The notes under the pieces were generated by a model. That model was given only the letters and a program-made list of their open reading frames with translations. It ran no database searches and was not told the origin of the DNA. This document shows positions 32,590 to 44,489 of a DNA stretch of 64,000 nt, one piece after another. The stretch comes from Mactra quadrangularis (Eukaryota > Mollusca > Bivalvia > Venerida > Mactridae): NCBI GenBank assembly GCA_025267735.1, contig CM046294.1, positions 37,943,570-38,007,569 on the forward strand, read 5' to 3'. A program made the translations under genes and the position numbers. Each line of letters starts with the position of its first letter. The stretch's first letter is position 1.

Positions 32590-32710
32590 TTATTTAACTG
32601 TCAGTGGCGGATACATCAACTCCGCCCATCTCAATCGATAGTGATTACATAAGTGCTACAATGAGTATTTAAATCTGCGGGGTAAATGCATGCGCCACTT
32701 ACAGCTGAAT
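32590..32710. mobile_element. AT-rich palindromic MITE, copy 3
   Basis: AACTGTCAGTGGCGGATACA and TGCATGCGCCACTTACAGCT are imperfect terminal inverted repeats. The inner arm is GAGTATTTAAATCTGCGGGG. Confidence 0.7.
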
Positions 32711-33478
32711 AAAATTTATCAATTGTGTTTTTTCATAACTTCATAAGCGGCCTTTACTATGAATGGTCTCTACAACAACCTGTGGTTGTTGGAATTTTAT
32801 TAGTGATACAGTTTACGCATCAACAAATAGAATGCTATAATAAGCCTCCATTTAATGTATGGGTATAATAACGAATTATTTTTAAATTCAGATAATTTAG
32901 GCTGATTTAGATTTAAAAAAAATTAAACCGCAAACTTTATCTTTTTTATTCATACTTTGTAGCAATCGGTAAAATATATTTTGTCATTTACATATTTTAC
33001 GATGGGGCATATACTTTTATTTGAATTGTAGCGGCACGCATGAATATGTAAATTTTATTTTTTTACTCTAGAAACAAAGCGAGCGTGTGCATACAAAAGC
33101 TACTTATTAAATATGTATCTAGACTCACTTAAAATAGACTTGAGATACATATCCTGTGTATCTTTAAAAAAAGATTTTATATGTTGACAAAAACCAAAAT
33201 CAAACAGTTTTGACAAAAACGAGTAGGCGTCTTGCCAACGTCAAGCTTAAGGGGCATGACTTATGACTTATAACATTAAGTGAACAACATTTATGTTTCC
33301 TACTCATTGATTTTCACGATAAAAACCATCCACTGTCGTAGCCTTTTAAGTATATGTTTTACATTTATCGAGGCGAACATCATTTGACAAATTTTATAAA
33401 AACAGTTTATGACTTTGCAGTAAAACTTGGAATGTTTGATGATTTCTATGAAACAATCGTTGTTTAGGTAACGACTCA

Positions 33479-33970
33479 TATGTTGGCATATTTCTGCCAC
33501 CAGATAACCACATAACTTACTAGATAATTATCTGGTTAACTAGTTACGTAACTAGATAACCACTTACCAGTTAGCGATATTTTGTTTAAGTGGTAAGTGG
33601 TTAACTAGTTACGTTAACTAGAAAACCACTTAATTATCTAGTTAATTATCTGGTTAACTAGTTACGTAACTAGTTAACCACTTACCATTTATACAAAATA
33701 TCGCTAACTGGTAAGTGGTTATCTAGTTATGTAACTAGTTAATCACTTAACATTAAATTGGTAAAATAATACACAATGGCAGTTGTAAGCACTAACTTGC
33801 ATTTTTTTCCTGTTATGATATTTTCTTTATTGTAAAAAATAACTAGTTACGTAACTAGTTAACTACTTAATTAACTAGATAATTATCTGGTTAACTAGTT
33901 ACGACTAGTTAACCACTTAATTAACTAGTTAGGTTATGTGGTTATCTGGTGGCAGAAATATGCCACCATA
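33479..33970. mobile_element. Fold-back element, TATGGTGGCATATTTCTGCC family, copy 1 (492 bp) with 6-bp TSD
   Basis: Flanked by GACTCA at 33473-33478 and 33971-33976. Left end TATGTTGGCATATTTCTGCC, right end GGCAGAAATATGCCACCATA. The interior is made of TAACTAGTTACGTAACTAGT-type palindromic words in both orientations, interrupted by a unique stretch near 33750-33835. Confidence 0.93.
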
Positions 33971-33976
33971 GACTCA

Positions 33977-34890
33977 TGACCGTGTAGGACAGACATTAGT
34001 TATTCTCATGTAAAAATTGTTCAGTTTTATACCATGACAGTAACAAAACAAATCCTTTAAAAAAACTTCAAACCAATGTTTAGTCTTTCAGCTGAATAGG
34101 GTTATTTCTTAATCAGTGACACACTATTTGATGGTATAGAGAAACATTGGGTACATGTATTAACACAATCTCAAAGCATAGCCTTTCCACTTTAAGGGTC
34201 ACGACAGTTATGCAAATGATGGGCGCAAGATTTTGAAGCAACCATAGCGTTTGATTTCTAGTACCGGTGGGGTGGGGTATCACCCAAATCGTTTGAATTT
34301 TTGAGTATCAAGTTTTATGTTCCTCGTGGAATGATTTGCGAGTACTGATAAAGAAAACCAACCTGCCCGAAAACGCTGATTAGGTCAGACGGTCGCTGTG
34401 CCTTGGTCTGATAAAATAATGCCGATAAAATCAGATTGAAACTAGTTCATGGAGTGTGACACGAAGAGTCTATGCCAGTAAGTTAATAACTCAGACAAGG
34501 CAAACGTTTTCTAGCATATTAATGAACTATATCATTCTATCTGAATATTCACATGTGTCTAAAAATGTATAACCTCAGCGGCTGTCATAACTAGACAATA
34601 AAAAATAAATACATATGAGACGTTATGACAATGTTAATTATGTGGAATGTACGGTGGCTGAGATATGTATCAACAGGTAGAAATACAAAAAACTAGGTCA
34701 TTTGTATGTATGCACAGGTCGCATAGATTTATACATGTATCATTTTTACGGATTTAAGAGTTCATTTTTACTATTTGTAGAATCCATTCCCTCATAATTG
34801 TCAGTATTGTGCTTTACGTTTATTCCATATTCTTCCCAAAAGGAAAATCCGTCTTACATAACTAATTTAGCCCCCTTTTCCAATTGGGCT
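33977..34890. other. No gene seen
   Basis: No recognisable coding sequence or repeat boundary in this stretch. Confidence 0.4.
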
Positions 34891-34892
34891 TA

Positions 34893-35188
34893 AGTTTATT
34901 TATTTATTTAAGTTATTGGGTTTAACGCCGTAGCAACACATTGTTAAGGTCTTATATCGGCGTCTAGCACACCTAACCTAGCTTTCCTGGACCCTGGTCT
35001 ATAACCAGTACTCATCTACCACATGGCCAGAAACTTCTCCATATTATCTTATCAGCGGAAGAAAATCGACATAAGTGTCAAATTTGCATGGAAGGGTATA
35101 ACCTCGGGTAAGATTCGAACCCGTACCCCCCTCGGGACACTAGCCTCGAAATCCCAGTGTGCTACCAACTGCTCTACCGATCCGGGTT
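34893..35188 (-). mobile_element. SINE family A, near full length
   Basis: The minus strand reads CCCGGATCGGTAGAGCAGTT, B-box GGTTCGAATCTTACC, CCTTCCATGCAAATTTGACA, GGAGAAGTTTCTGGCCATGT, and the tail AATAAATAAATAAA. Imperfect flanks GGCTTAAGT / TGCTAAAGT may be the TSD. Confidence 0.85.
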
Positions 35189-35404
35189 TTGTGCTAAAGT
35201 AAGAGTGGCAAACTTTAAATAAATCATTTATTTAGTGCTGTCAGCGCTTTGATCTTTGCTAATCGGCTATATAAGTACACGTATTTATAAATATTATATT
35301 CCCAAATAAGGAATTTTCCGACAAAAAAAAATTTCTTTTAATGAGTTATACTTTTCTGGTAAAAAGTTCCAGTACTGATAAAAGAATGCCAATTATTATC
35401 CCGT

Positions 35405-35640
35405 ATAATGCAGCGGGCATGGACGAATGGTTTCGACGTTGAACTGGTAATCATTAGATAGCGAGCTCCGCATTGGTTCGAATCCCATCTAAAACATAAC
35501 CCGTTGTTTCCTTGAGCAAGAAACTTTGCCCTACTCGCTCATTACTGGGGAACCAAGAAGCGGACTCGAAAGTGATAAATCTAAGTTGTAAGAACTTGTT
35601 TTACGATCGGGCTTAACTAGATTAATATACTAATAATAAA
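35405..35640 (+). mobile_element. SINE family C (tRNA-Ser-like head), copy 1
   Basis: GACGAATGGTTTCGACGTTG, then GAACTGGTAATCATTAGATA, B-box GGTTCGAATCCC, then CTCGCTCATTACTGGGGAAC, GCGGACTCGAAAGTGATAAA and TAAGTTGTAAGAACTTGTTT. The same order occurs at 52030-52210. The GAACTGGTAATCATTAG segment resembles a tRNA-Ser anticodon arm. Confidence 0.7.
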
Positions 35641-35644
35641 CGAT

Positions 35645-37230
35645 TGATTGCTATACTGGTTAAACATCTATTCACTATTTTGTATCATCACGAAAAGTCT
35701 AAACTTTTAAACGATGGACTAAACATACATGTATACATCGTATTCACATAAATGTCAGATTTAGTAAGCCAAGCCATACATTTCAATTTTAATGTTTACT
35801 AGTTATACGTTTTTTAGCTTCCAGCAATTAACAGTGACAGCTTTTAACCATGTGCTAGTGACATCTGAATCGTTGACGATTATATAACATCAATGGCCGA
35901 ACAAGATCTCGTTTCAGATGAATACAGTACATTCAATTTGACGAGACAATGATTGAGCGATTTTTGGGTAATTACGTATGAGTATTTTAGAGCCATTAAG
36001 CATGACTTCGAACAAATTGTGAAGCCAATGCAAGTTGTATTGCTTTTGTTCTATAGGTTAATAAAAGGTAGGGGAAATAGCGACGTTGTAACAACATGCA
36101 GGGTTTTATTCGCAGCTCTAAAATGGGGCGATTCAAATCAAAGTTGTCCTACACTCGCCTTCATATGAACTAGCGATAAAATTCATTTATAGCCAATTAA
36201 GGGATCCCACGTTTATTATAATGATTATGATTATGATTATAGATGTTGAATGCGAGCCCCTTAAGTATTCGAACTCCCTCTCCGTATGACATTAAAGAGT
36301 TTAAGGACACTGTCGTTGTATTAACCAAACTAAATCTTGTTCAACTCTAGCACTTTGTAACTTCTGCTCTAATTTTCACTATTTTAAACCAACTCTTCCG
36401 TGTGTCTCAAATTTCAATGTAAGGCCAATTAAAGAATATAATGTTAATGCTACAAATAGGGACCAATCATCGCAAATCTGGTAGAACCAAATAAACAATT
36501 GAAAGCCTTTAAAATATCTGCTGAAAATCTGAGATTTTTTTCCTTTAATCGTTGTGCGTTTATATTTGATAATTGATAATTTATTTAATAAGCGAACAAT
36601 AAATAACTATATTAAGCTTACCCGAGGTCGGTCAACATCTGTAAATGTATATGAAGACGGCATTTTTAAAACAAAATGTAAAATCCGCCACGAAAAAACG
36701 AAACAAAATCAATTCCAAAGTCCCTATTTATTTAAACACGATGAAGCTCACGTTACATAAATATTTGAATAAAAATATTAATTAAACATAAAAAGACGAC
36801 ATCAAAATCTTTAATACGCGGCGTGTTTGACAATGAAACTTAAATATAAATGTAGTTGTCAAATTAATACGCGGGGGATTTCCCAGTCGCAGCCAATCAA
36901 ATTTGGATTTACCTGTATATTATGACGTCACGTGGGAGTGTTAAATGAAATTTAGACTGACTCATACAATTATTGTCTTTTGCAATATATTTCTGGTTAA
37001 AGGTTTATGTTCGTTGAAGCGTGTATGGGATGAGTTAAGTTTCTATTTGGTTTATTTTACTAAAAAGCCTGTTGAATAACTAGTAAACAATTTCTTTAAA
37101 TAATGAGACTACAACGTTTATTGCGACATAATTCAATGGAGGCATTTTTTTAGTTTACTATTAATACCACATATCAATACCACATATTTTAATCGTTAGA
37201 TCTGTTTCTTTGTGTTTCGTTTGTTTATTT
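35645..37230. other. No gene seen
   Basis: No protein similarity recognised. A short GATTAT microsatellite-like run (ATGATTATGATTATGATTAT) is near 36220. Confidence 0.4.
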
Positions 37231-37234
37231 GTTT

Positions 37235-37340
37235 GTTTTGCGTCGTGTTTCAAGAGTCAGGGTCACTGGGTACAGGTCGTCCACGCAAACATTGCGTATT
37301 AAACATTGCCGGTTTCATTACACACCAGTATTTAGGGGTG
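37235..37340. repeat. Dispersed ~100-bp repeat, copy 1
   Basis: ACAGGTCGTCCACGCAAACA, TTGCGTATTAAAC and TTTCATTACACACC recur with changes at 50930-51035 in the same orientation. Not delimited further. Confidence 0.45.
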
Positions 37341-37631
37341 AATTATTTCTTCAAATTGATAGTTTAGCTAGTTTACACTTATTTATAAACACATCATTAC
37401 ATAAAATTTGTAAAGTGCATATACACTATCTAAAATTAATGTTTTAAATCAAAGTGGTATGTATAAATACTTAAATTGCTGTCCAGGCTTTAGTGTATTC
37501 ACCTATTTAGTGGGCAAGTCCATCGTTTAAAGTACAAAAACACGCATGACCTAGAATACGACCTTTACAGATTTTTACCTACTTTAGGAGCAGATACATT
37601 TTTTATATTTATTTGTTTGTAACAAGATACG

Positions 37632-37821
37632 TATGGTGGCATATTTCTGCCATCAGATAACCACATGACTAACTAGTTACTTAAGTGGTTAACTAGTTAC
37701 GGTAACTAGTTAACCAATTAACTTAGTTATATTAAGATGTTAACTAGTTATCGTAACTATTTAAACTCATAATTAACTAGTTAGTTATGTGGTTATCTGA
37801 TGGCAGAAATATGCCACCATA
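37632..37821. mobile_element. Fold-back element, TATGGTGGCATATTTCTGCC family, copy 2 (190 bp)
   Basis: Flanks GATACG (37626-37631) and GATACC (37822-37827), 5 of 6 identical. The termini TATGGTGGCATATTTCTGCC and GGCAGAAATATGCCACCATA are perfect inverted repeats. The interior is TTAACTAGTTAC-type words in both orientations. Confidence 0.93.
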
Positions 37822-38444
37822 GATACCTTCGTATACTTAAAAAAACTGTTATAAGTATACATGTATATTTTGGCTCATATCTTAGTAAATGCTTGTTCGA
37901 TTTAAATCACATTTTCAACAAATATAGTCTAAAAATAGAACAACATTTAATGTTTATTTCATTATTATAGAACAAAGATTTAATTACAAAAAAATTAGAG
38001 TGTGAAAAAAAGTCAAAGTAACAAATAAGGGTTGCGATCTCCATGACTAAGTGAATGTTGTAAAATGATTGTGGCATTCGGGTAAATGTGTCTACGATTC
38101 TCTCTCTTTTAACGAGTGTGACCTTTTTGGATGTATGGGTCGTAATACTGTCCACAGCGGCCATGTGCATTTTTTTTATTAGCACCAGTCACGATTTCCT
38201 CGTGTATTTAATGAATTTCATCGATTCACGGCTCAACGCGCTGGTTAGGTTACTTTTGAAAAAAACTACGCAGTAATAATTGAAATATAACCAAAAGCAG
38301 ATGTACAAAATTTCGTTAAAAACTGGATAATAAAAAAGTTCTACGCAATTGAAATACGTTTATTTATTATGTTTTGTCAAGTGTATACATGTACGTTACT
38401 AAAATAAATCATCTGTTCTGTTCTGTTCTGTTCCTAATTTGGGA

Positions 38445-38675
38445 GCTGTAGTGCAGTCGTAGGACGTATACTTAGTGATTGAGTGCATGGTCCAATGTTC
38501 AAAACCCACTATGGGCACCGCTAATTTCCCAGAGTAAGTAATTGGCCTACTATTGTTCCATCAAATTGGTACTGTGAGGGATCACCTGTCTGAGGATGAT
38601 TTCATAATCAGAGATTATCATTAACAACATGTAAAGTCTACAGAACACATATATGTAAGCAGACTTCAAACATCA
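38445..38675 (+). mobile_element. SINE family D, copy 2
   Basis: GGGAGCTGTAGTGCAGTCGT, GGGCACCGCTAATTTCCCAG, TACTGTGAGGGATCACCTGT, AGGATGATTTCA, and a 3' end near TGTAAGCAGACTTCAAAC. It matches 53060-53285 in order. Confidence 0.7.
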
Positions 38676-39605
38676 CGTAAACGTCTTTTATTTTAATGGG
38701 ATGCCAAGTACAGGAGTTCTGTCCTGCGAAATCAACTGCATTGTTTCACTTATTTAGAAACACGAATTCTGGTTTACAAACCAATACATCATAAGTTAAA
38801 AACGTATTAAAGCCCCTATATCAAAAGTAACATTGTTTTTTACTGCAAAGAAAATAGACATTTATCTGTACCAAACACCTCTAATGAACAAGACTTTTAA
38901 ATAAATGCAAATACACGTACTGCTTAGATATGTTCATGCTATTTATTGTATTTAAAAGTGAAAGTATCTATCGAAACCGAAAGTAGAATTCAGTTGTCAA
39001 TACTCGAAACAATAGTTTTTATCACAGTATGTTAAAGATGAAGTCATATTCGAGAAAAAAAACATACTCCAAATTACATAATTAAGCTTTTAAACTACAT
39101 TGTATTTTGGATCAGGTATATTAAACATCAGCGTATAAAAGAATAAAGTGTGCTCTTTATCGTATCCCACATTTTTAAGAATTGGACACTTTGTCAAAGT
39201 CAAATTAAGAAAGCAGAATGATTTGAACTATTAATTGTGTCTTTAATGCATGTTATATTTTGATAACTTCATGGTTGTAAAACAGTTTTCAAGTATACAG
39301 TTTATGAATGTGGCTTCATATAGTGGCATTAAACTATGTAATGACAATGCTCACCTTCTTTCAGGTGAATGTACTAAACGCTCTCTGAAGCATACTCGTA
39401 CCTTAATTCGTCTGCCAATAACAATTTTTTTAGAACAAGGGTATCATTCAATGTTGTACAGACAAAAACAACTAATTAACACAAGAGAAAAGCAATTCAC
39501 GAAAGCAAATAAAATTCGAGAGGAACAGTTAAAGCATTTTCTTTAAACACGATTATGTTCTGGTTTATGACAGCGGTTATAATCGGTGACATATACAAGT
39601 TTATA

Positions 39606-40005
39606 TACGGAGCCCCTAAAGTGACATTTTGAAATACTTTTTTTATTTTCACAACTATTTCGTTTAAACGTAATATTATTTCGTTTTTACGTAATATTAT
39701 TTCGTTTTAACGAAATAATATGATGTTTAAACGAAATAATTATTTCGTTTATTCGAAATATTAATTCGTTAATACGAAATATTATTTCGTTTAAACGTAA
39801 TATTATTTCGTTAAATCGAAATAATTATTTCGATTTTTCAAAATAATTATTTCGTTTTTTTCGAAATAATATTATTTCGTTTTTTCGAAATATCATTTCG
39901 TTCTATCGAAATCGTATTTCGAATAAACGAAATAATATTACGTTTAAACAAAATATTTGTGATAATAAAAAAAGTATTTCAAAATGTCACTTTAGGGGCT
40001 CCGTA
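39606..40005. mobile_element. Fold-back element, TACGGAGCCCCTAAAGTGAC family, 400 bp with 6-bp TSD
   Basis: Flanked by TTTATA at 39600-39605 and 40006-40011. The left arm TACGGAGCCCCTAAAGTGAC continues with ATTTTGAAATACTTTTTT and is mirrored at the right end. The interior is a ~300-bp array of TTTCGTTTAAACG / CGAAATAATATTTCG palindromic words. Confidence 0.93.
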
Positions 40006-40155
40006 TTTATATACATGATGTAGTTTTGTATGATCCTTTAGAAATCGTTTATTCAAAAACATTTATTTTTTGTCAAATACTACGCTAACAAGTTGTTCGG
40101 TTTATGCAATATCTTAAAACTTACTTTTCAATGGAAGCAGACTATAGATTAGAAC

Positions 40156-40437
40156 CACAGGTGACAGACCCAAATTTCCGAGTTATTTGACATAGGACTA
40201 ATTTTAGGGTTTTGGGGGAATATATAGGACCATTTCATTAATTGTTGATCGATTTATTTCAATTAAAAGTATTTTGTGCATAATAATCCTTTCTAGAGCA
40301 GAATGTGGAAAGATTTGACGATCGGGTCGTTTTTTGTGAGCTTGGTGACGAGTTGAAAACTACGACCGTTGAACAGGCGTTTGAGACCTTTTCCCTATAT
40401 ATCCTATAATAAGAAAAATTTGGTTCTGTCACCTGTG
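40156..40437 (+). mobile_element. MITE with CACAGGTGACAGA termini, copy 1
   Basis: CACAGGTGACAGACCCAAAT at the left and ATTTGGTTCTGTCACCTGTG at the right are inverted repeats of about 20 bp. The interior is non-repetitive and recurs inverted at 42957-43281. Flanks ATTAGAAC / ATTTCAAC (6 of 8) may be an 8-bp TSD. Confidence 0.8.
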
Positions 40438-42366
40438 ATTTCAACATAAAAATGCTTATTAAGAATGTATTGAATAAACTGTTATTAATTTCGCCAATTA
40501 CCGTCAATACTCGGATATTTCCGTCAAATAAAAACGAGTTCATCCGTCGTTAATTATCAGGTATTTCATAACCACCAAAATTAACCACAGTAATTCCCCA
40601 TTTAATTTTTCCATAACCTCAGTAAAATTGTTTTGTAACCTTAATCTAATACATTTCGTGTATTCGTAAGTGAATCGTCAATGATTGGAAACTTTTGTGC
40701 TATTGTTTTGATACGGCGCGTTCGTCCATGACAAATTTGAATAAAATGAACGACTAAAAAAATCTCAGATAAGAATTACCCGGTACTATGGTAGCGGCTG
40801 ACTAAAGTTAGTTTAGCCAAAAGTACTGCAGTAATTTCAGCAATATGACTACTTTTCTTTTTTACAAAAATTGAACTTTTTGACCGTTTTTGTCCCAAAC
40901 CCTCAATTTGAGAATTTAGGCTCTTATATCAAGACCGTTTCGCTACAAAGGCCGTTTCGCTATTAAGGCCGTTTCGTTATTAAGCCATCGACTTTTATGG
41001 CCCTAATAGTGGAAATTTACTGTAAAAGTAGCGTAAATCCAAATAAGGAAAAAACAAAATAAACAAGCGACTGTTAATTAGGACAGCTTAATCTTAGTTT
41101 GACCATTCAAGCGTAAAGTCATTTGTTTTTATTTTCCGACTGAGCGAATTAAAGCGCTGTGTGAAGTCGTAAAACACGACAAAAATGGAGATAGCATCTT
41201 TTCCCCTCTTACATTTGACCTTGCTATCTGTACATACAACAATGGTTGGCTTAAATTAACGACTTCTTCAATGCCACAAGGTGATAATTTAAAACTCTTT
41301 AACGTTCAATTTTCCCAATTTTCAGTTAATGAAATCTATACCCACAAGGCATTGCGATTGTAAAGAGGGTATAAAGTTTAGATTTCGGTCCGGTTTCTGG
41401 GTGGTTTTATGGCTAAAGTCACTCCCTGACCGTAACAAGAATGTAAAGTACCGTATTTGTTGTGATTAAATGAAACTGACGCCTTTGATGTTGATGGTAA
41501 CACTATATTTAGTTGATATGACATAAATACAACCTTTCGGTACAGTAAGGAGACGTACAGACTCCAAAAAAGATTTGTTCAGTCAATGTAAAAATACGAT
41601 TTATAACAAAAAAGTACGCAAGAGCTTTACTTATATATGCAGTAAATGTTAAAAAAATCGAAAACTGGACACTCTTTCACAAAACTATTACAAAAAAATG
41701 ATATCGTAAGTCAAATTCATAACTTTGCAGTTCAGAAGGCTAATAAAAATAACTATGATATGATATTCAAAAGATATACAATGTTCTACATGATCTAATA
41801 TACTGTTTTGGAAGGGATTGACTAAAAATGACTGTCTCATTAATGTGTCTTGCTTTTGTCTTACGATGCTTTCTTATCGTAAGATTTTTTTGTAAAAAGC
41901 ACCCATGTTCATTTAACGAGACGCACAGTTTTCATATAAAATTCGCAACAGTCAACGTTTTTTAACTTAATTATTTGCGTGTTAGTACAAACGCAGTAAA
42001 AATGTTCAAACGGCTTAGCAAGAAAATTTAACAATTGAAATTTATCATATACTTTAATTACCTCCGAAATCAGATAGCAAAAACCTGTACATAATAATCA
42101 ATTACATTATATAAAATGACATACGATACAACGACATACAAAATTACAAAAAACCATATATCATTGAAAATATGATCTTCTTGCCCTTTTTAGGAAGCGG
42201 TGTTATATTTTTTCTATTTTAAAGAAGTTTAAACCAGTTAAAACTGGTGAGTTACTTTTCAATGCATTAAAACGTGTTTGGTCATGAATGATTTACTAGC
42301 ATGCTCTATTTAACAAACAAAAGATTGAACCACGATATAGTTTTTCTCAATCGTCAATTTAAATTT
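40438..42366. other. No gene seen
   Basis: AT-rich, with a short GGCCGTTTCGCTA-type triplicate near 40940-40980 and nothing else recognised. Confidence 0.4.
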
Positions 42367-42437
42367 CATTCGGAACTACCTCGGCGATCTTCTACGTGGG
42401 TAAACTTCGTAGATGATCTCTGAGGTTGTTCCGAATG
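42367..42437. mobile_element. 71-bp hairpin MITE (CATTCGGAACTACCTCGG)
   Basis: CATTCGGAACTACCTCGGCG and TGAGGTTGTTCCGAATG pair. The inner arms GATCTTCTACG / CGTAGATGATC also pair. Confidence 0.75.
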
Positions 42438-42454
42438 TTTGAATTTATCTAGAC

Positions 42455-42706
42455 TGGGGTTAACGCCATATCAACACATTTTGGTTATTTGACAGCGTCT
42501 AGCGCATCTAACCTAGCTTTCCTGGACCCTACCCTTCTACAAGGCCGAACACTTCTTCATATACCTTATTAATTGAGGAAAAATGACATAATTGTCAAAT
42601 TTTCATGGAAGGGTATAACTTCCCCGAGTGAGATTCGAACCCATACCCCTTCGAGACACTTGATTCTAAATGCCGATGCGCTACCAAGTGCTCCACCGAC
42701 CCGAGT
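42455..42706 (-). mobile_element. SINE family A, 3'-shortened copy
   Basis: On the minus strand: CTCGGGTCGGTGGAGCACTT, GGTTCGAATCTCAC, CCTTCCATGAAAATTTGACA, GGTCCAGGAAAGCTAGGTTA-like body, ACGCTGTCAAATAACC. The A/T-rich tail is missing. Confidence 0.8.
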
Positions 42707-42956
42707 TAAACTACAATATGGTTCGCTTTTCCTAAATTGTCCAACATGGTATAATTACCGAGTGACTACTGAGAGCGCAAAATTGAGTCTTGCGGTCTCG
42801 TCGTACTTTCTCGTCAAAGTAATTCGGCACAACGTCGCATATGAAGTATCCATCTCTACTTTCGGAACACTTCATTAAACAATATTTGTATTGAATGCCC
42901 GAGTAGTCCCGATTGCTCTCTTTAAGGCATGTAGAACACGAATACAGCACGCTGTT

Positions 42957-43281
42957 CTACCCATAGGACACAAATATTTCCTTATTATATGAATATAGAG
43001 GAAAGGTCTCTAACGCCTGTTGAACGGTCGTAGTTTTCAAATCGCCACCAAGCTCACAAATCGTCAAATCTTTTTCACCATCTGTTCTAGAAAGGATATT
43101 TCTGCATAAAAATACTTTTATTTCAAGAAATTCGAATTTCAATTAATGAAATGGTCCCATATATCCCCCAAATGCCCTAAAACTCGTGCGATGTCAAACA
43201 ACACGTCCACAATAAAGATGGAGAAAACTGAACTCAATATACTCTAATAAGGAAAACTTGTGTCTGTCACATTTGGTTCTA
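42957..43281 (-). mobile_element. MITE with CACAGGTGACAGA termini, copy 2, inverted
   Basis: An inverted copy of 40156-40437: AATGAAATGGTCCCATATAT, GGTCGTAGTTTTCAAATCG, CCACCAAGCTCACAA and GTGTCTGTCACATTTGGTTC are complements of its interior and end. The ends are more diverged. Confidence 0.75.
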
Positions 43282-43288
43282 CAATTCT

Positions 43289-43345
43289 CGTACCTAGACT
43301 AGAGGTCATCAAGATAGAGAATCGTGATAGCCTCTGGGTATGAGA
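43289..43345. mobile_element. Short hairpin element (ATTCTCGTACC type), copy 3
   Basis: ATTCTCGTACCTAGACTAGA and GATAGCCTCTGGGTATGAGA pair imperfectly, like 15483-15545. Confidence 0.5.
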
Positions 43346-43349
43346 CTGC

Positions 43350-44170
43350 TGGTTTTACCAAATTACAAAGTACGGTTTCGGAAATTTACGCATGTAAGAC
43401 TACGGAAAAGTTTATACACGAAGTCACTGCGACATAAGACACATTTTGACATTTGACAAACAATCCAAACATAAACTTTCAGCTATCAATATATAAACAT
43501 TCATTCATTGGTCCAGGGGTTGGTTAATTTCTGTGAAAATGATAGGCATACTTAGATATATGTATACTAAAGGACATGAACACAGACTGTCCAAATCCGG
43601 GTTCATATCCACACCTTAGGGTTTAGTCACGATGTAGTTTTGTTTCAGTATTTTTTTTAGAGTTATCAATCAATTTGCAATGTTTATCTTGGTTATTGAA
43701 GTAAGGCGTTTATACGAGTAAAAATGACAAGTTCCATAAAACTTAAGGGATAGGAACTTAAATCATATTTGTATGTACATTATTATTATGAGATATACAG
43801 CTATGTACAGCCCCCTCCAAAAGTTTTAGACTGATGAAAGTTTGAGAAAAGATAATCATGCATGACACAAGTAAATTAACCATCAATAAACCTCCTTATT
43901 CATATAACATTTTTTAAATCATATATTAATAAACTAATCAATGCTGACTTTTTTCCTTATATTCACGAATAAAAATGAATCAGTTTATCTTTAAACTCAA
44001 GATTTTGTCTAAGAACGTTTTGAGGGCACTGTATATATGTAGCAATTATATAATATACATTATACATAATCATGAACTTATTATTTATCATAAATTCATG
44101 AATATATTAAATCGTCCATGTCTAATCAGTATAATGAATGCTATTGTACTTTTAAATTTTCACTCGTTTG
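43350..44170. other. No gene seen
   Basis: No protein similarity or bounded repeat recognised. Confidence 0.4.
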
Positions 44171-44184
44171 TTTATGGTTCAAAC

Positions 44185-44475
44185 CCGGGTCGATAGCGCA
44201 GTTGGTAGCGCACCGGGATTTGAAATCTCGTGCCCGAGGGGGTGCGAGTTCGAATCCCACCCGGGGAGGTTATACCCTACCATGAAAATTTGACAATAAT
44301 GTCGATTTTCCTCTATTGATAAGATAATATGGAGAAGTTTCCGGCCTTGTGGAAGGGTAGGTGAGTACTGATTACAGACAATGGTCCAGGAAAGCTAGGT
44401 TAGGTGCGCCGGACGCCGTAAAATGACCTAAATTGTGTTGACACGTCGTTAACTCCAATAAATAAAATAAATAAA
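44185..44475 (+). mobile_element. SINE family A, full length with 13-bp TSD
   Basis: TSDs TTATGGTTCAAAC (44172-44184) and TTATTGTTCAAAC (44476-44488). Head CCGGGTCGATAGCGCAGTTG, B-box GAGTTCGAATCCCACC, body as in 26077-26367, tail AATAAATAAAATAAATAAA. Confidence 0.93.
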
Positions 44476-44489
44476 TTATTGTTCAAACA

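Noticed and set aside
36220..36240. Microsatellite worth reporting
   Set aside because: Only three or four GATTAT-like units; too short to be notable.
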